From NCBI GenBank assembly GCA_019828565.1, contig JAHDYR010000005.1, forward strand, positions 1,178,001 to 1,242,000: a stretch of 64,000 nt of DNA. Direction: 5' to 3'. Below are positions 1-10,260 of this stretch, piece after piece. The notes beneath the pieces were generated by a model. The model saw only the letters and a list, made by a program, of their open reading frames with translations, made no database searches and had not been told where the DNA came from. The position numbers were made by a program, and so were the translations under genes. How positions within the stretch are numbered: position 1 is the first letter of the stretch; each line of letters begins with the position of its first letter. This DNA is from Carpediemonas membranifera. Its lineage: Eukaryota; Fornicata.

Positions 1-1
1 A

Positions 2-124
2 AAGGGCTGTATGGGCACCACTGCCGTGAAGGTCGTCATTGACGGCGTGAATATTCCCAAGATCCGTCTTTGTGACGATTGCCTTGAGAACTTCAAGTCG
101 GTGGTTCAACAGTCGGAGCAGTAA
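2..124 (+). CDS. C-terminal 40 codons of a PHD/FYVE-like zinc-finger protein (partial, left arm)
   Basis: Frame 2 encodes the last 40 residues of the protein encoded on the minus strand at 8300-9052, ending at the same TAA. It includes the final zinc-binding pair in RLCDDCLENF, which in the complete copy closes a FYVE-type finger. The gene enters from outside the window, so its 5' part cannot be judged. It is the mirror copy created by the foldback and points outward-to-inward opposite to its twin. Confidence 0.7.
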   Translation, partial: KGCMGTTAVKVVIDGVNIPKIRLCDDCLENFKSVVQQSEQ

Positions 125-788
125 AGATACAATTGAATCTTTTTCAAACATATTTTTCATGAAGATAGATCCAATGAAACTATGTACCATGAGCCCGATT
201 GCTCAGTGATTATGTGATAATCCTGTGTGACCCAGGACAGCGTGCTCCTGGAATCAACAGGGCACAAAACACCCTGCGTATTCCGGTAGCACACCGTTCT
301 GACTCATACGTCCGTCTCTGGTTTGTCGTATACAGGTCTATTTACGTGTTTGGCGATGGCGCTCCTTAAATCTGCTTGAACGGCGTGTCGTGGCTGTCAG
401 TATGCTGCAAATGTCGCAGCGAGAAAGGAGTCACCAATCGCGTTCAGCTTTTCTTGTTTCTCGCCCTGATACTGCTCGTAATATCGTTCAAGCGTGAATC
501 TATGAAGTAATGGGACTGAATGGCCTCTATTGCGTCAATTTCTTTGCGTAATCGTTGTTGAATGGCCTAGAATAGATGTTGCAGCTGCTTCCAGCTCCTG
601 TTGCATGCTAAATGCTGTGTTTTGGACAATTGGTCGTGTTCAGGCAGATTTTTTCGTGCAAAGTGCAGGCTAATACGCGCCCTTAAACTGTGGGATCAGC
701 CGCTGGGTAAATATACTGAGAAAAAACCATATAGCTGAGTTCACTGTCTTGTGCTGAATACGGTGGCGCCATTTATTTCTCTGAATCG
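125..788. other. Left-arm spacer without an intact ORF
   Basis: This is the mirror of 7638-8299. It holds the frame-broken copy of the 76-codon ORF found at 7765-7995 and a CCAGG...CCTGG stem-loop mirrored from 8175-8194. No other gene is visible. Confidence 0.6.
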
Positions 789-986
789 CTAAGTTTTGTC
801 AGCGTTGACCGCGCACGACCGGTCGTCCTTACGCGATGACACCCAGCCCATCTTGTAGGTCGGGTGGCCATACCTCGCGGCCTTGCTTGCTTTTCTTTGA
901 CGAGCAATATTCCCTGAGTAATAGCCTCTCCTTTTCTTCAATTCGACTCTAGCCAAGTCAAAAACAAGAAATCGACCATATCTCAA
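789..986 (-). CDS. Small basic hypothetical ORF, left-arm copy (65 codons)
   Basis: The ORF encodes a Lys/Arg-rich peptide with a KKRRGYYSGN core. Its C-terminal 56 residues match the mirror ORF at 7446-7637, but the first residues differ because of an indel next to the 104-bp hairpin. Nothing in it matches a family I know. It may be an exon of a larger gene or a chance ORF kept open because the arms are nearly identical. Confidence 0.25.
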   Translation of the reverse strand: MRYGRFLVFDLARVELKKRRGYYSGNIARQRKASKAARYGHPTYKMGWVSSRKDDRSCAVNADKT

Positions 987-1088
987 AATCTAACAGGTAG
1001 ATTCACTCTGAAAGTGATTATGCGCATATGTACCTCCTTTCAACTACTCACATAATCACTATCGTAGTGAATCTACCTGTTAGATTTT
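985..1088. repeat. 104-bp hairpin, MITE-like (left copy)
   Basis: The ends are 23-bp perfect inverted repeats (AAAATCTAACAGGTAGATTC and complement), with a second, weaker inverted pair (GTGATTATG/CATAATCAC) inside. It lies at the edge of the small ORF, and its mirror copy is at 7337-7440. No clear target duplication is visible. Confidence 0.7.
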
Positions 1089-1420
1089 CTGTTATTGTCC
1101 ATTTTATCGTTTCGTCTTAACCTGCACGGCGAAATGCTCAAACCAGGCAAGGAGTCAGAGCCAGAGCTTCTTTCCATGCTCTAAGTACATCATATGGACT
1201 CTCAAGAAGACCTTCGTTTATCTCTAAATAGCTTAAATTTAATGAATACTTCATTTCTGAGCAAGAAATTGTAGATTATCTAGCGTTTTGAGGTCGAAGA
1301 TAATCTAGGGTTTAGCAAAGATAATCTAGGGATGTTGACAGCATGAACTGTCCAGGGAGCCTGGGGGTCTGTCCTCGGTGCTTCCACAGGCAGGTTCGTC
1401 CTGCAAGGCCTCTGCTATAG

Positions 1421-2052
1421 CGTCCTCTGTTTCCCTGCTGTCTCTGCATCGTCGTTCAACTACGGCACCTTCTCATCTTGCTAGTTGCCTCTGATCCGTG
1501 CCCCCTGCGGCCCTGTTAAGTGACCAACCCGAAGGCGGGGAAAGTCGCCGAGTCTCTGAAGTCTGCCCCGGTAATGCGCCCCCTCCTAAGTATCCCTGCC
1601 CGAAGGTAAGGATGGTCACCAGGGTAACCCATAGTTGGCCCGCCACGGGTAACCGGAGCCGGCTCGAAGGCCCCGTGACGGGACAAGGGACAGAGAAAAA
1701 TCAGGGAATTGATCGAGATAGGCTCATAACGGGACTCAGAACAATCTTGGATGGCCCCAGGCATGCAAGGATGTGAAACAACATCGAGAGGGAAATAGGG
1801 ACGGATGGCCAACAAACAACACCTACAGGGAAGCCAGGGTCGCAGCTTGGAGACAGGGGAGCCTCAGTAAGAGCACCTGGGATCCGAAACCAATAGTGGG
1901 AGGCAACAGGCAGAAGCAAAGGCAGGGACAAGATTGGAAGACCAGAGCACTAAGATAATAACCAAACCAAACCAGTAGCAGAGACCAGGGAACATGATTG
2001 CAGCAGATAGGGGCAGGGATTCAGAGGCACAGGGGCGCAGGTGTAGGGACAC
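1421..2052. repeat. GC/purine-rich retroelement 3'-UTR-like repeat (left flank of element 1)
   Basis: This stretch is rich in imperfect GGGACAGG/AGGCAGGG motifs on the plus strand and in short GC stem-loops (for example CCCGAAGGCGGGG near 1530). It resembles the style of the LINE 3' regions in this window. It continues at 6414 across the element 1 insertion; ACAC at 2049-2052 is repeated at 6414-6417. An inverted copy lies at 11051-11755. Several ORFs cross it on both strands without family features, so I take it as noncoding. Confidence 0.6.
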
Positions 2053-2134
2053 TGTCGGTTGAAATCATTTACAGTAAACCGCAGCGGGGTAAAAGTGGTC
2101 AAAACTGGACGGAGCAGTTTATAGACCGGTGACA
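2053..2134 (-). repeat. 3' LTR of element 1
   Basis: 82 bp, identical to 6332-6413. The minus-strand polypurine tract GGGAGGTAG ends directly beside it at 2135. Confidence 0.93.
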
Positions 2135-2192
2135 CTACCTCCCTTTTTGATGAGAAAACCCCCAACCTGCAAGGAACGGGGGAAAAAGATGG

Positions 2193-5100
2193 TTAGTAGA
2201 GTTTCAGGTTCTTCCTCGCCTTACGGGCCAACCTCTTCATCTCCTCGAGGTGTTTCACTCCCGAGAGTGGTTCTTCCGTTATGTTTTCGAATCCTACCCA
2301 CTTGATGGCGGCTGTCCCTTCTTTCCAGTCTACCGATACTACTCGCTCTACCTCCCATTTTTTTCTGGTCGAAGCTTGCAAGTTGAAGCATCATCGTGTC
2401 CGTTACGGCATCCGTGTCGAACATCATGAGTTTTTCAATGTGGGTTGATCTGGTCGATCCGTCGAGTATCGACTGCAGGACTATTCTGTTATTATCAAGT
2501 ACATCGTGTACCTTCCATGGGCCCCCTGTTGCGCGCGTCTAGCTTCTGAGGGGCCTCATCTTTCTCCAGAGGACGTAGTCACCCGGCTTCAGTTCGGTGT
2601 TGACTATTGTCTTTTGGCCCGGGCCCACATTCTCTCTGGCAGTGGTCTCCAGGGCGTTAAGGGCCAGCTCCAGGTCCTTTTTGAACTCTGGGAAATCTCT
2701 GATCGGAGAGTTGTTGTCGTTCGTCCACCAGCTTGTAAACATGTTGTGCTCATGGCCAAATATCAGCTCGTGCGGGGAGAACTTCGTGGCCGTATGTGTC
2801 GTGCCGTTGATAATCATCTGGACCGTCGGTAGGAGTCCGCACCACTGGTCTTTGTAGGCTATTGCCAGGACAAGCCACCGTAGGTGTCTTCCAATCTCCG
2901 CATTCCTTCTCTCCACGAGACCATTGCTCTGTGGATGAAACGGGATGGTGAAGTGGTGTGCGACTTTCAATGACGTTGTGAGTTGTTCAACTATCGAGTT
3001 CGCGTACTCCGGGCCGCCGTCGGACAGAATCTCCGCCGGTATCCCGTGTCGCGTGAAAACGTGGTCCCATAGGGCCCTGGCGGAGGTCTCGGCGTCGATC
3101 GATGCGACTGCGACGAGCTCGGTGTATCTTGTAAACATGTCCACAGCCACAATGATGTAGCGAGCGCCCAGCGAATCCGTTGGGAGAGGGCCAATTGTGT
3201 CGACTGCCACTGTCTCCCATGGTCTGGTGCGTCTTGTCTGGCCCTTTTGGGCGATAAAGTAGTCCTTGATGCGAGTCTTCAGACAAATGGGGCACGTCTT
3301 GATGTGCTTTTTGACGTCCAAGAGCATCCCCGGCCAAAATGCAGACGTAGCGAGTGCTTGGAACGTTGAATTTGCTCCCGTATGAAATTGGTGAGCGGTC
3401 CGTAGGGCCTTGTCGCGTGTCTCTCCCTTGGGGATAATCGGCACTCCGTCCTTGAAGTAGATCGAGTTTTCGATGGATACTCCCTCTAGTTTCTCCCAGC
3501 CGACTCGAGTTGACTCAGGTGCCATGGCCTGGGCAGCCTGGATCAACTCAAGGGTCAGCCCTGGGCCGGCGTCCTCCGCCTCTAGCAGGTTCAGCTGCGG
3601 CCCGAGGTCCCCTCGGGGAAGGATACGCGACAGCATGTCTGCCATCTTGTTTGTCTCTCCAGCAATATGCTCGATCGTAATGTTGTAGTCCGACAAGACA
3701 GACGTCCACCGGAGGAGTTTCTTGGAAAGCTCCTTCCTCTGCATGAGATATACCAGATTCTGGTGGTCGGTGCGGATCTGTATGTTGTCCTTGAGGCGGA
3801 AAAGTTGAGCCATGTCAGGTCTCGTGAGACAAAAAGATGATAGCATGAAGCTCTTGTTCGTAGGTCGGCCACCTAGTCTGGGTTGGCGTATGACACTTTG
3901 CGAAGAGCGAGACGATCTCTCGGTTGCCGGAGTCGTCTTCTTGGAACAGAATGCCCCCTAGTCCGTCGTTCGACGCGTCCGTCTCGAGGGTCCACTTCTT
4001 TGAGAAGTCGGGGAAATGGAGGACTGTGTCTGAGCTGAGTCTCTCCTTGAACGTTGTAAACGCCTCTTCTTGTTTGGGGTTCCAAGTTATGTTCTTTTGA
4101 GTTCTCCTGTGCCGTTAGCATCTCGTTGAGAGGTTTGAGGATTCGTGATGAGTCCGGGACGAACTGGGCGACATAGTTGAATGATCCCAGTGTCCTCTGA
4201 AGCTCCTTTGCGGTGGACGGGAGCGGTATGGCGTTTACCGCCTCTACCTTCTCTGGGGCAAGTTGTTTCCCCTTCTCCGAGACAATATACCCGACGGCCT
4301 CGACGTGGGCTGAGCCTATCGTGCACTTCGGGCCTTTAAGGCGCAGTGAATAATGTCTACAGATCCTGAAGACGGTTTTGATCAGGGTGAGAAACTGGGC
4401 CTCGGTCTTGGCGTAAATCAAGATGTCGTCAAGATAGATGTCCACCCCCTTTGTGGAGGACCTCGGCGAACGCCTTCTGCATGGCGCGTTGGAATCTCGC
4501 CGGGGCGTTCATCAGGCCGAATGGACATCTGGTGAACTCGCAGTATGCGTCTGGAGTGACAAAAGCGGTTTTGGGGATATCTTCCTCGTGCATCCGCATC
4601 TGGTAGTAGCCTTGTCTGAGGTCTAGGCCTGCAAAGTATTTACAGCCTGATGCTCGGTCTACAAACTCGCGCGTGTTAGGCAGGGGAAGTTATCCCTCAC
4701 TGTCTTGAGTTTAACTCCTTGTAGTCAATGCAAAGACGGATCTTGGTCGATCCTTTGTGGCCCTGCCTGACTACTACGATCGGCGAGCTGTACGGCCCAG
4801 TCGAGTCCTGGATTATCCCGTCTCGCCTGAGTTGTTCTAGCTCTGTCGACACCAGGCCTTGGGTCACTGGGTCGAGTCTGCGAGCGCGGCATTGTACAAT
4901 TGCCCGCTCGTCTATCAGTTCAATCGACATGGGTTCCAGTCGAGACCCTTCCTTGGGTAGTTCTTCCTCGAAGATATCGTCAAATGAGTTGATTATCTCG
5001 AGAATCTCGGGTCGGATCTTCGACTCCGGGACGTGGACACCACAGTAGTCGTCGGTTATCGCCATGTTTGCGTCCTCCGTGAGATATTCATGGTAGAACG

Positions 5101-5479
5101 GCAGCCAGTCCTCGTCCTCCCTCAATTGAGGAGAGCTTGTGCAGGTTAAGGTTGAGTGTGCCATCGCCAATGAGTGCGAGTGACCTCAGCAAGTCACACC
5201 CGATGAGAACCTTGAAGAACTCACCGGGGAGTACGTAGTACTTCCATGTAACCTCCAACGGTGTGACACCTAGTGCTGGGAATGCTGCCTTAAATGTGAC
5301 TGCTTGATCTGTCACGAGGGAGCGTCCGTCTCCTAGCGTGACCTTGATCTTTTCCTCGAGAGAGGTCTGCACTGTGTCCTTGGGTAGGGTACGTAGTGCC
5401 TTCGAACTAATGAAGCTTCGGCTTGCACCAGTGTCTACAACGAACGAGTAAGTTTTGCCTTTTACAGTAGCGGGGGTCG
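2193..5479 (-). pseudogene. Element 1 pol: protease, RT, RNase H, integrase, chromodomain (frameshifted)
   Basis: Order on the minus strand: aspartic protease with VVDTGASRS near 5430 and a partner IGCDLLRSL near 5190; RT palm with CIDYKELN near 4710 and the catalytic YLDD near 4430; RNase H with RTDHQNLVYL near 3765 and ADMLSR near 3630; integrase with the CPICLK half of its zinc finger near 3280, then D (VDTIGPL), D (SDGGPEY) and E (VERRNAE). The tail at 2193-2540 is chromodomain-like (AAIKWVGFENI). Frameshifts fall near 4700, 4050, 3860 and 2563. The last is a 2-base insertion relative to the duplicate at 10261-10908, which is open there. No intact polyprotein can be made from this copy. 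Confidence 0.88.
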
Positions 5480-6310
5480 TCAGTGGACCCTTCCCGCCCT
5501 TCTCGTTAGTCGACGCGCTGTCGGCGTTGTTGTTCTCGCTGTAGCGGGGTGCTTATCGCATCTGAAGTCCATGTGGGGACCGCCACAGAAACGACAGGGG
5601 CGCGACGGCTTCTTGGGTCCGTCGGCCGGCGGGCGCTTGGCCGCGTCCGGGCGGTACTGGGCCTTCCTGGCCTGGGCCGGGGCCTTGGGTCCGCCGGCCG
5701 GGGTTTGCGAGAGGGGTTGATCATGGTCATACGCCCTAGCAGCCCTAAGAGCCACCGCTACGGTGTCCTCGAAGGTCTTGACGTTGTGGAGAGCAAGCAA
5801 GGTCTGTGCCTTCTTGCGGAATGCTGTCGGGTTCAGGGACTCCCTGAAGAGCCGTGCAGCCAGCTTATCAAAGCTTGCGAGCAGTTCGTCGGCATTGGGG
5901 TTGTCGTCGATGGGTTCCAAGAACCCTTCTGGGTCTGGCGTCTTGGAGTAGAGCTCGATGCGCTTGCGGAATGCTGCCGCTTGTAGTCTCGTGCCAGCTT
6001 CGAAGTTGCGTGCGGTGCTCGGCACCATGGGGAAACGAAGGTCTTGGAGCTCTTCGACGAGTGCTAAGATGGAGTGGGGAAGGAGCCGCTGGCGACACCA
6101 TTCGGTGAAGTTCTTGAGAGTGTAGTTCTTGTCGGATGTGTCTATGCCTTCGGCCTTGAGTTCGAGGGCAAATGACTCCTCAATGAGGACGGACAGTGGG
6201 ATGCTTGGGTTTTGTATAGTAAAAATCGTTGCTCGGCGCTCAAACTCCTCAAGAGTCTCTAGTGTTAGATTTGAAGGAGAAAGCTCAGGAATTTGAACAG
6301 TTAACGACAT
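5480..6310 (-). CDS. Element 1 Gag (capsid/nucleocapsid)
   Basis: This encodes the structural protein that packages the retrotransposon RNA. The ATG at 6308-6310 lies 22 nt inside the 5' LTR; the ORF upstream of it only reads into the LTR. The first about 200 residues are a helical capsid-like region; a Pro/Ala/Lys-rich linker follows, then a zinc knuckle CRFCGGPHMDFRC (CX2CX4HX4C). The frame closes at 5480 just before the protease, so a frameshift, programmed or mutational, is needed to reach pol. Confidence 0.85.
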   Translation of the reverse strand: MSLTVQIPELSPSNLTLETLEEFERRATIFTIQNPSIPLSVLIEESFALELKAEGIDTSDKNYTLKNFTEWCRQRLLPHSILALVEELQDLRFPMVPSTARNFEAGTRLQAAAFRKRIELYSKTPDPEGFLEPIDDNPNADELLASFDKLAARLFRESLNPTAFRKKAQTLLALHNVKTFEDTVAVALRAARAYDHDQPLSQTPAGGPKAPAQARKAQYRPDAAKRPPADGPKKPSRPCRFCGGPHMDFRCDKHPATARTTTPTARRLTRRAGRVH

Positions 6311-6331
6311 CAGCACAGCTAATACTAGTAT

Positions 6332-6413
6332 TGTCGGTTGAAATCATTTACAGTAAACCGCAGCGGGGTAAAAGTGGTCAAAACTGGACGGAGCAGTTTA
6401 TAGACCGGTGACA
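6332..6413 (-). repeat. 5' LTR of element 1
   Basis: 82 bp, identical to the other LTR. On the minus strand the next bases are the perfect palindrome ATACTAGTAT (6322-6331) rather than a TGG-type primer site. Confidence 0.93.
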
Positions 6414-7004
6414 ACACGGGGGCAGGGACAGGGATAGAGGCAGAACAAGGGCAGGGGCAGGAGAAATCTATGGGTATAACAAGGGGGCTGACTCAGCCAA
6501 AGCAGCAATCAAACTACAATCCAGGGAAGAGTGGGATCAAGGAGAGATACAGGGAACTGGGAGAGATGATGGCCGGGGATGGAAAGGACGAGGGCGAGAG
6601 CAGGGCAAGGGCTAGAACACAGGAGAGGGCAGGGACAGGGACAGAGGAAACCCATCAATTGGATGGTTGCACCACTCACGGTGAACCTAAGGAAACTGCA
6701 GGGACTGAGCATGGGATACGGGGGGACATGACGTCCCCGCCGCCCTTGTGAACGATAGAGGGACGCTGGGAAGTGTAGCACAAGAGAACTATCATAAGGG
6801 GTACTAGGCCTTGCGGATCTAGAGTCCGTGTTAGCCCTAGCCCACGCCGCCTAACAGGGGTAGATGAGAGGGACTTAGTTGCTTTCCCCGCCCACGGGTA
6901 GGCCACTTAACAGGGTCGTGGGGGCACTGAACAGGGAAACTGGAAAGATGAGAGGGTGCCATGCTTGAACGACCCCGTAGGGACTGCAGGGAATCAGGGA
7001 GTGC
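6414..7004. repeat. Purine-rich and GC-hairpin repeat, right flank of element 1
   Basis: This continues the 1421-2052 sequence after the ACAC duplication. 6414-6700 is dense in GGGACAGG-like purine runs on the plus strand. 6880-7000 is a diverged inverted copy of 1440-1540 (CACTTAACAGGG core). No convincing gene; ORFs here read through low complexity. Confidence 0.6.
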
Positions 7005-7336
7005 TATAGCAGAGGCCTTGCAGGACGAACCTGCCTGTCACGGGCTCCGAGGACAGACCCCCAGACTCCCTGGACAGTTCATGCTGTCAACATCCCTAGA
7101 TTATCTTTGCTAAACCCTAGATTATCTTCGACCTCAAAACGCTAGATAATCTACAATTTCTTGCTCAGAAATGAAGTATTCATTAAATTTAAGCTATTTA
7201 GAGATAAACGAAGGTCTTCTTGAGAGTCCATATGATGTACTTAGAGCATGGAAAGAAGCTCTGGCTCTGACTCCTTGCCTGGTTTGAGCATTTCGCCGTG
7301 CAGGTTAAGACGAAACGATAAAATGGACAATAACAG

Positions 7337-7440
7337 AAAATCTAACAGGTAGATTCACTACGATAGTGATTATGTGAGTAGTTGAAAGGAGGTACATATG
7401 CGCATAATCACTTTCAGAGTGAATCTACCTGTTAGATTTT
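7337..7440. repeat. 104-bp hairpin, MITE-like (right copy)
   Basis: Mirror copy of 985-1088 with the same 23-bp inverted ends. Confidence 0.7.
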
Positions 7441-7445
7441 GAGAT

Positions 7446-7637
7446 ATGGTCGATTTCTTGTTTTTTGACTTGGCTAGAGTCGAATTGAAGAAAAGGAGAG
7501 GCTATTACTCAGGGAATATTGCTCGTCAAAGAAAAGCAAGCAAGGCCGCGAGGTATGGCCACCCGACCTACAAGATGGGCTGGGTGTCATCGCGTAAGGA
7601 CGACCGGTCGTGCGCGGTCAACGCTGACAAAACTTAG
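7446..7637 (+). CDS. Small basic hypothetical ORF, right-arm copy (63 codons)
   Basis: Starts six bases after the 104-bp hairpin and shares its C-terminal 56 residues with the left-arm copy. It is rich in Lys, Arg and Tyr, with no known motif. It could be an exon of a longer gene ending in the 7765-7995 ORF. Confidence 0.25.
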   Translation: MVDFLFFDLARVELKKRRGYYSGNIARQRKASKAARYGHPTYKMGWVSSRKDDRSCAVNADKT

Positions 7638-7764
7638 CGATTCAGAGAAATAAATGGCGCCACCGTATTCAGCACAAGACAGTGAACTCAGCTATATGGT
7701 TTTTTCTCAGTATATTTACCCAGCGGCTGATCCCACAGTTTAAGGGCGCGTATTAGCCTGCACT

Positions 7765-7995
7765 TTGCACGAAAAAAATCTGCCTGAACACGACCAATTG
7801 TCCAAAAACACAGCATTTAGCATGCAACAGGAGCTGGAAGCAGCTGCAACATCTATTCTAGGCCATTCAACAACGATTACGCAAGAAATTGACGCAATAG
7901 AGGCCATTCAGTCCCATTACTTCATAGATTCACGCTTGAACGATATTACGAGCAGTATCAGGCGAGAAACAAGAAAAGCTGAACGCGATTGGTGA
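7765..7995 (+). CDS. Hypothetical helical ORF, 76 codons
   Basis: The peptide is mostly helical and charged, with a heptad-like stretch around MQQELEAAATSIL and a basic C-terminus (RRETRKAERDW). It ends about 300 bp before the convergent PHD/FYVE-like gene. The left-arm twin is broken by two one-base indels. A comparable short helical ORF (27837-28106) followed by a similar stem-loop occurs in the 13-kb element, which hints at shared ancestry. I do not recognise a family. Confidence 0.35.
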   Translation: MHEKNLPEHDQLSKNTAFSMQQELEAAATSILGHSTTITQEIDAIEAIQSHYFIDSRLNDITSSIRRETRKAERDW

Positions 7996-8299
7996 CTCCT
8001 TTCTCGCTGCGACATTTGCAGCATACTGACAGCCACGACACGCCGTTCAAGCAGATTTAAGGGAGCGCCATCGCCAAACACGTAAATAGACCTGTATACG
8101 ACAACCAGAGACGGACGTATGAGTCAGAACGGTGTGCTACCGGAATACGCAGGGTGTTTTGTGCCCTGTTGATTCCAGGAGCACGCTGTCCTGGGTCACA
8201 CAGGATTATCACATAATCACTGAGCAATCGGGCTCATGGTACATAGTTTCATTGGATCTATCTTCATGAAAATATGTTTGAAAAGATTCAATTGTATCT
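7996..8299. other. Convergent intergenic region with stem-loop
   Basis: Between the 7765 ORF and the end of the PHD/FYVE-like gene. It contains a stem-loop with CCAGG/CCTGG arms at 8175-8194. A related stem-loop (ACCAG/CTGGT) after TGTTGATACCAGG lies near 28265-28290. Possibly a 3'-end signal. Confidence 0.4.
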
Positions 8300-9537
8300 T
8301 TACTGCTCCGACTGTTGAACCACCGACTTGAAGTTCTCAAGGCAATCGTCACAAAGACGGATCTTGGGAATATTCACGCCGTCAATGACGACCTTCACGG
8401 CAGTGGTGCCCATACAGCCCTTGTTACCACAGAACCAGTGCCCACACATCCGACAATGATATACCGAGGCGTTCTTCTGGCATGCGAAACAAGTCTTCTC
8501 CTGGACACAAGCCTGGCATGTGAACTTCCACGAGGACTTCTTTCTGTTGGCTTCTTTCGTCCAGTTGGCAGTCTTTGAACATTTCTCCGGACGAGCAGGC
8601 ACGCAAACGGAATTGTCATGAAAGTTCCTGCCGCACTCTCCACATGAGACAAACTTTGACGTGTTGAGATTGCCAACCCAGTCCAAGCTGTGGCAATGGC
8701 CGCAACAGAAGGCAAGCATCCTCTTCTGCAAGTCAAGGAGGTTCTCTCCATCATCGTCAGAGTCTGAATCAGCGGTTACCGGCCGTTCTTTGAGCTGAGA
8801 GAGATCTTCCGACATGCGCTGTGTCATGCGATGGACGTCATCGAGTAGCATGACGTTACGCTTAGAGATAGACTCAGAGGGTCGAACGGGGTCAACCTTC
8901 ACCTCCTGCTTCACTTGCGGCACGGAATGGGGGATTTCTGCTGTCTTGAAAAACGTCTTCGTCCGACCAGTAAATATGTCGGGTGCCGAAAGGTCCACCA
9001 GATTAAGGGACAGAGGACGCGAATCAAAAATTCTGGGGGACGTCCAGGCCAACTCTCGTGAAAATCTTCTTCATCGCGGTCAGAAGCTCCGATCGCACCG
9101 GGTTGGGGGCCCGAGAAAGGTTATGAAACACTCTCGAAGGAGCCTGATCAGAAATGCCGATGTTGCAGTGGCAAGACTGGGTTGCCCACTCCTTAACATG
9201 CCCAATGACAAGCCTACCCTGCGATACAGCCGTGAGGGACTTGATACCATCAAAGAATGTCGGATCAGGGTGGCAGGGCTGCAAGTACACCGAGATGATG
9301 TGATTGTAGGCATTCGCCACCTTACGGACAGATAGACCAGTCATATCCGTTCCAAACACATCAACGGTGATGCAAAAAGAATGCCTTGAGCATACCAATC
9401 ATGAGAGCCGACCTGCATTCGCTCTTTGCGGCGTCATTCCACCTGACCATCGGCTTGCGTTTCTGAGAGTTCGTCTCTCGGGTGTCCGGAGTAGTTCCTT
9501 CATTTCCACGCTTCATCTCTAGTTCCGTGGCTGGCAT
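8300..9537 (-). pseudogene. PHD-like plus FYVE-like zinc-finger protein gene, two frame breaks or introns
   Basis: Three minus-strand reading blocks follow each other: 9361-9537 (58 codons, starts MPATELEMKRG), 9024-9398 and 8300-9052 (250 codons). The last contains an acidic linker (DSDSDDDGE), a PHD-like cluster (CGHC, CGEC, FH, then W-x-x-T-C-Q-A-C) and a FYVE-like finger (CFAC, YHCRMCG, C, C, RLCDDC). FYVE fingers usually bind PI3P on endosomes and PHD fingers bind histone tails; which applies here is not known. The block joins could be short introns or decay; a run of five C near 9030 is a likely slip site. An identical C-terminus lies at 2-124. Confidence 0.6.
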
Positions 9538-9602
9538 TAGATGATCTTCTCGAAGTCACGCATTTTTAGGATCTTTAGAATTCTTGAAAGAGCGACTGAC
9601 AG
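9538..9602. promoter_or_regulatory. 65-bp divergent intergenic region
   Basis: The minus-strand gene starts at 9537 and the plus-strand gene at 9603, so any promoter for both must lie in or overlap this short interval. No TATA box is evident. Confidence 0.35.
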
Positions 9603-10245
9603 ATGGCGCTTCAACTGAAGTGGAAACTGTCTAACGGATCTATCTATGCTCCGGAGGGCACTGATGACATCAATACCATCCTTTGCAGCGTCTGGCTCTC
9701 GATTGACGCAGTGGATCGCCGTATTAACGGATTTGATACCTCCAAACACCAGCAAAGGCTCGAGCTAGCCCGCATCGCGCAGGAACTAATCAATATCGGC
9801 GCTGTATCGCGTGAGGCTATTTCTAGCAATCTCTACCCAGCGCCATCATCCACTAGCATCTCAAAGGAGAAGAAGGCACACCGCTCTGGTCCCAGTCACC
9901 TTTACGTTGGTGCATATGTTCTGCATTCTGATAGCTTCGGCCTCGAGGCAGAGAATGCTCGTCTACGTAAGCGTATTGCTGACACTGAACGTCTTCTGCA
10001 GGTGTCCAACGAGCTCAGGGCCATCACGATCGGCGTGAATGCAGTCAATGACGAGATTCACATCATGCAAGCCCTTGCACAGAGACTCAACCTTGACATT
10101 ATCAACATCAATCAGGTCACAAACCAAGTCAAGTCGCTTCAGTGCAGCATTCGGAACATCGCAGACGTTGAGACCATTGTCAAGTCGCATAGGAACTTGA
10201 AAAAGGCCCTAAAGGGCTACATACCCATGGCGATCACTCAACTTA
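9603..10245 (+). CDS. Coiled-coil hypothetical protein, 3'-truncated
   Basis: The ORF starts MALQLKWKLS and has about 215 credible residues: a helical N-terminal half and a coiled coil around residues 120-145 (LEAENARLRKRIADTERLL). It then runs into (ACCTT)n and the inverted element-1 duplicate at about 10246, where the frame reads foreign sequence to a stop at 10355. It is divergent from the PHD/FYVE-like gene. Function unknown; the original C-terminus is missing. Confidence 0.55.
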
Positions 10246-10260
10246 CCTTACCTTACCCAG

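Larger units (their letters stand above)
2053..6413 (-). mobile_element. Ty3/gypsy retrotransposon, element 1 (complete, frameshifted)
   Basis: The element is 4361 bp, bounded by two identical 82-bp LTRs (TGT...ACA) and a 4-bp target duplication ACAC at 2049-2052 and 6414-6417. It reads on the minus strand: LTR, palindrome ATACTAGTAT, gag, protease, reverse transcriptase, RNase H, integrase with a chromodomain-like tail, polypurine tract (AAAAAGGGAGGTAG), LTR. Integrase lies after RT/RNase H, which places it in Ty3/gypsy. LTR identity implies a recent insertion, yet several frameshifts interrupt pol. It landed in the middle of the foldback. Confidence 0.93.
1..8422. repeat. Large inverted repeat (foldback), arms about 1-1420 and 7005-8422
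   Basis: Bases 1-1420 are the near-perfect reverse complement of 7005-8422; paired positions sum to about 8424-8425, so only a few small indels separate the arms. Both arms carry the 3' end of the same PHD/FYVE-like gene, the same small ORFs and the same 104-bp hairpin. Inside them, 1421-2052 and 6414-7004 are more diverged inverted copies of each other. Element 1 sits near the centre. The left arm meets the window edge, so it may extend further. The left arm carries one-base indels (for example an extra T near 543) that break the ORF intact at 7765-7995. Confidence 0.92.

Noticed and set aside
1498-1931. Overlapping ORFs of 60-100 codons on both strands
   Set aside because: They lie in GC- and purine-rich repeat that is also present in inverted copies; no family features and no preferred frame.
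2053-2134. 82-bp repeats as MITEs instead of LTRs
   Set aside because: They flank gag-pol in the same orientation, have TGT/ACA ends, a polypurine tract, and an ACAC target duplication.
6470-6781. ORFs of about 90 codons on both strands
   Set aside because: Low-complexity GGGACAGG-like repeat; composition keeps frames open.
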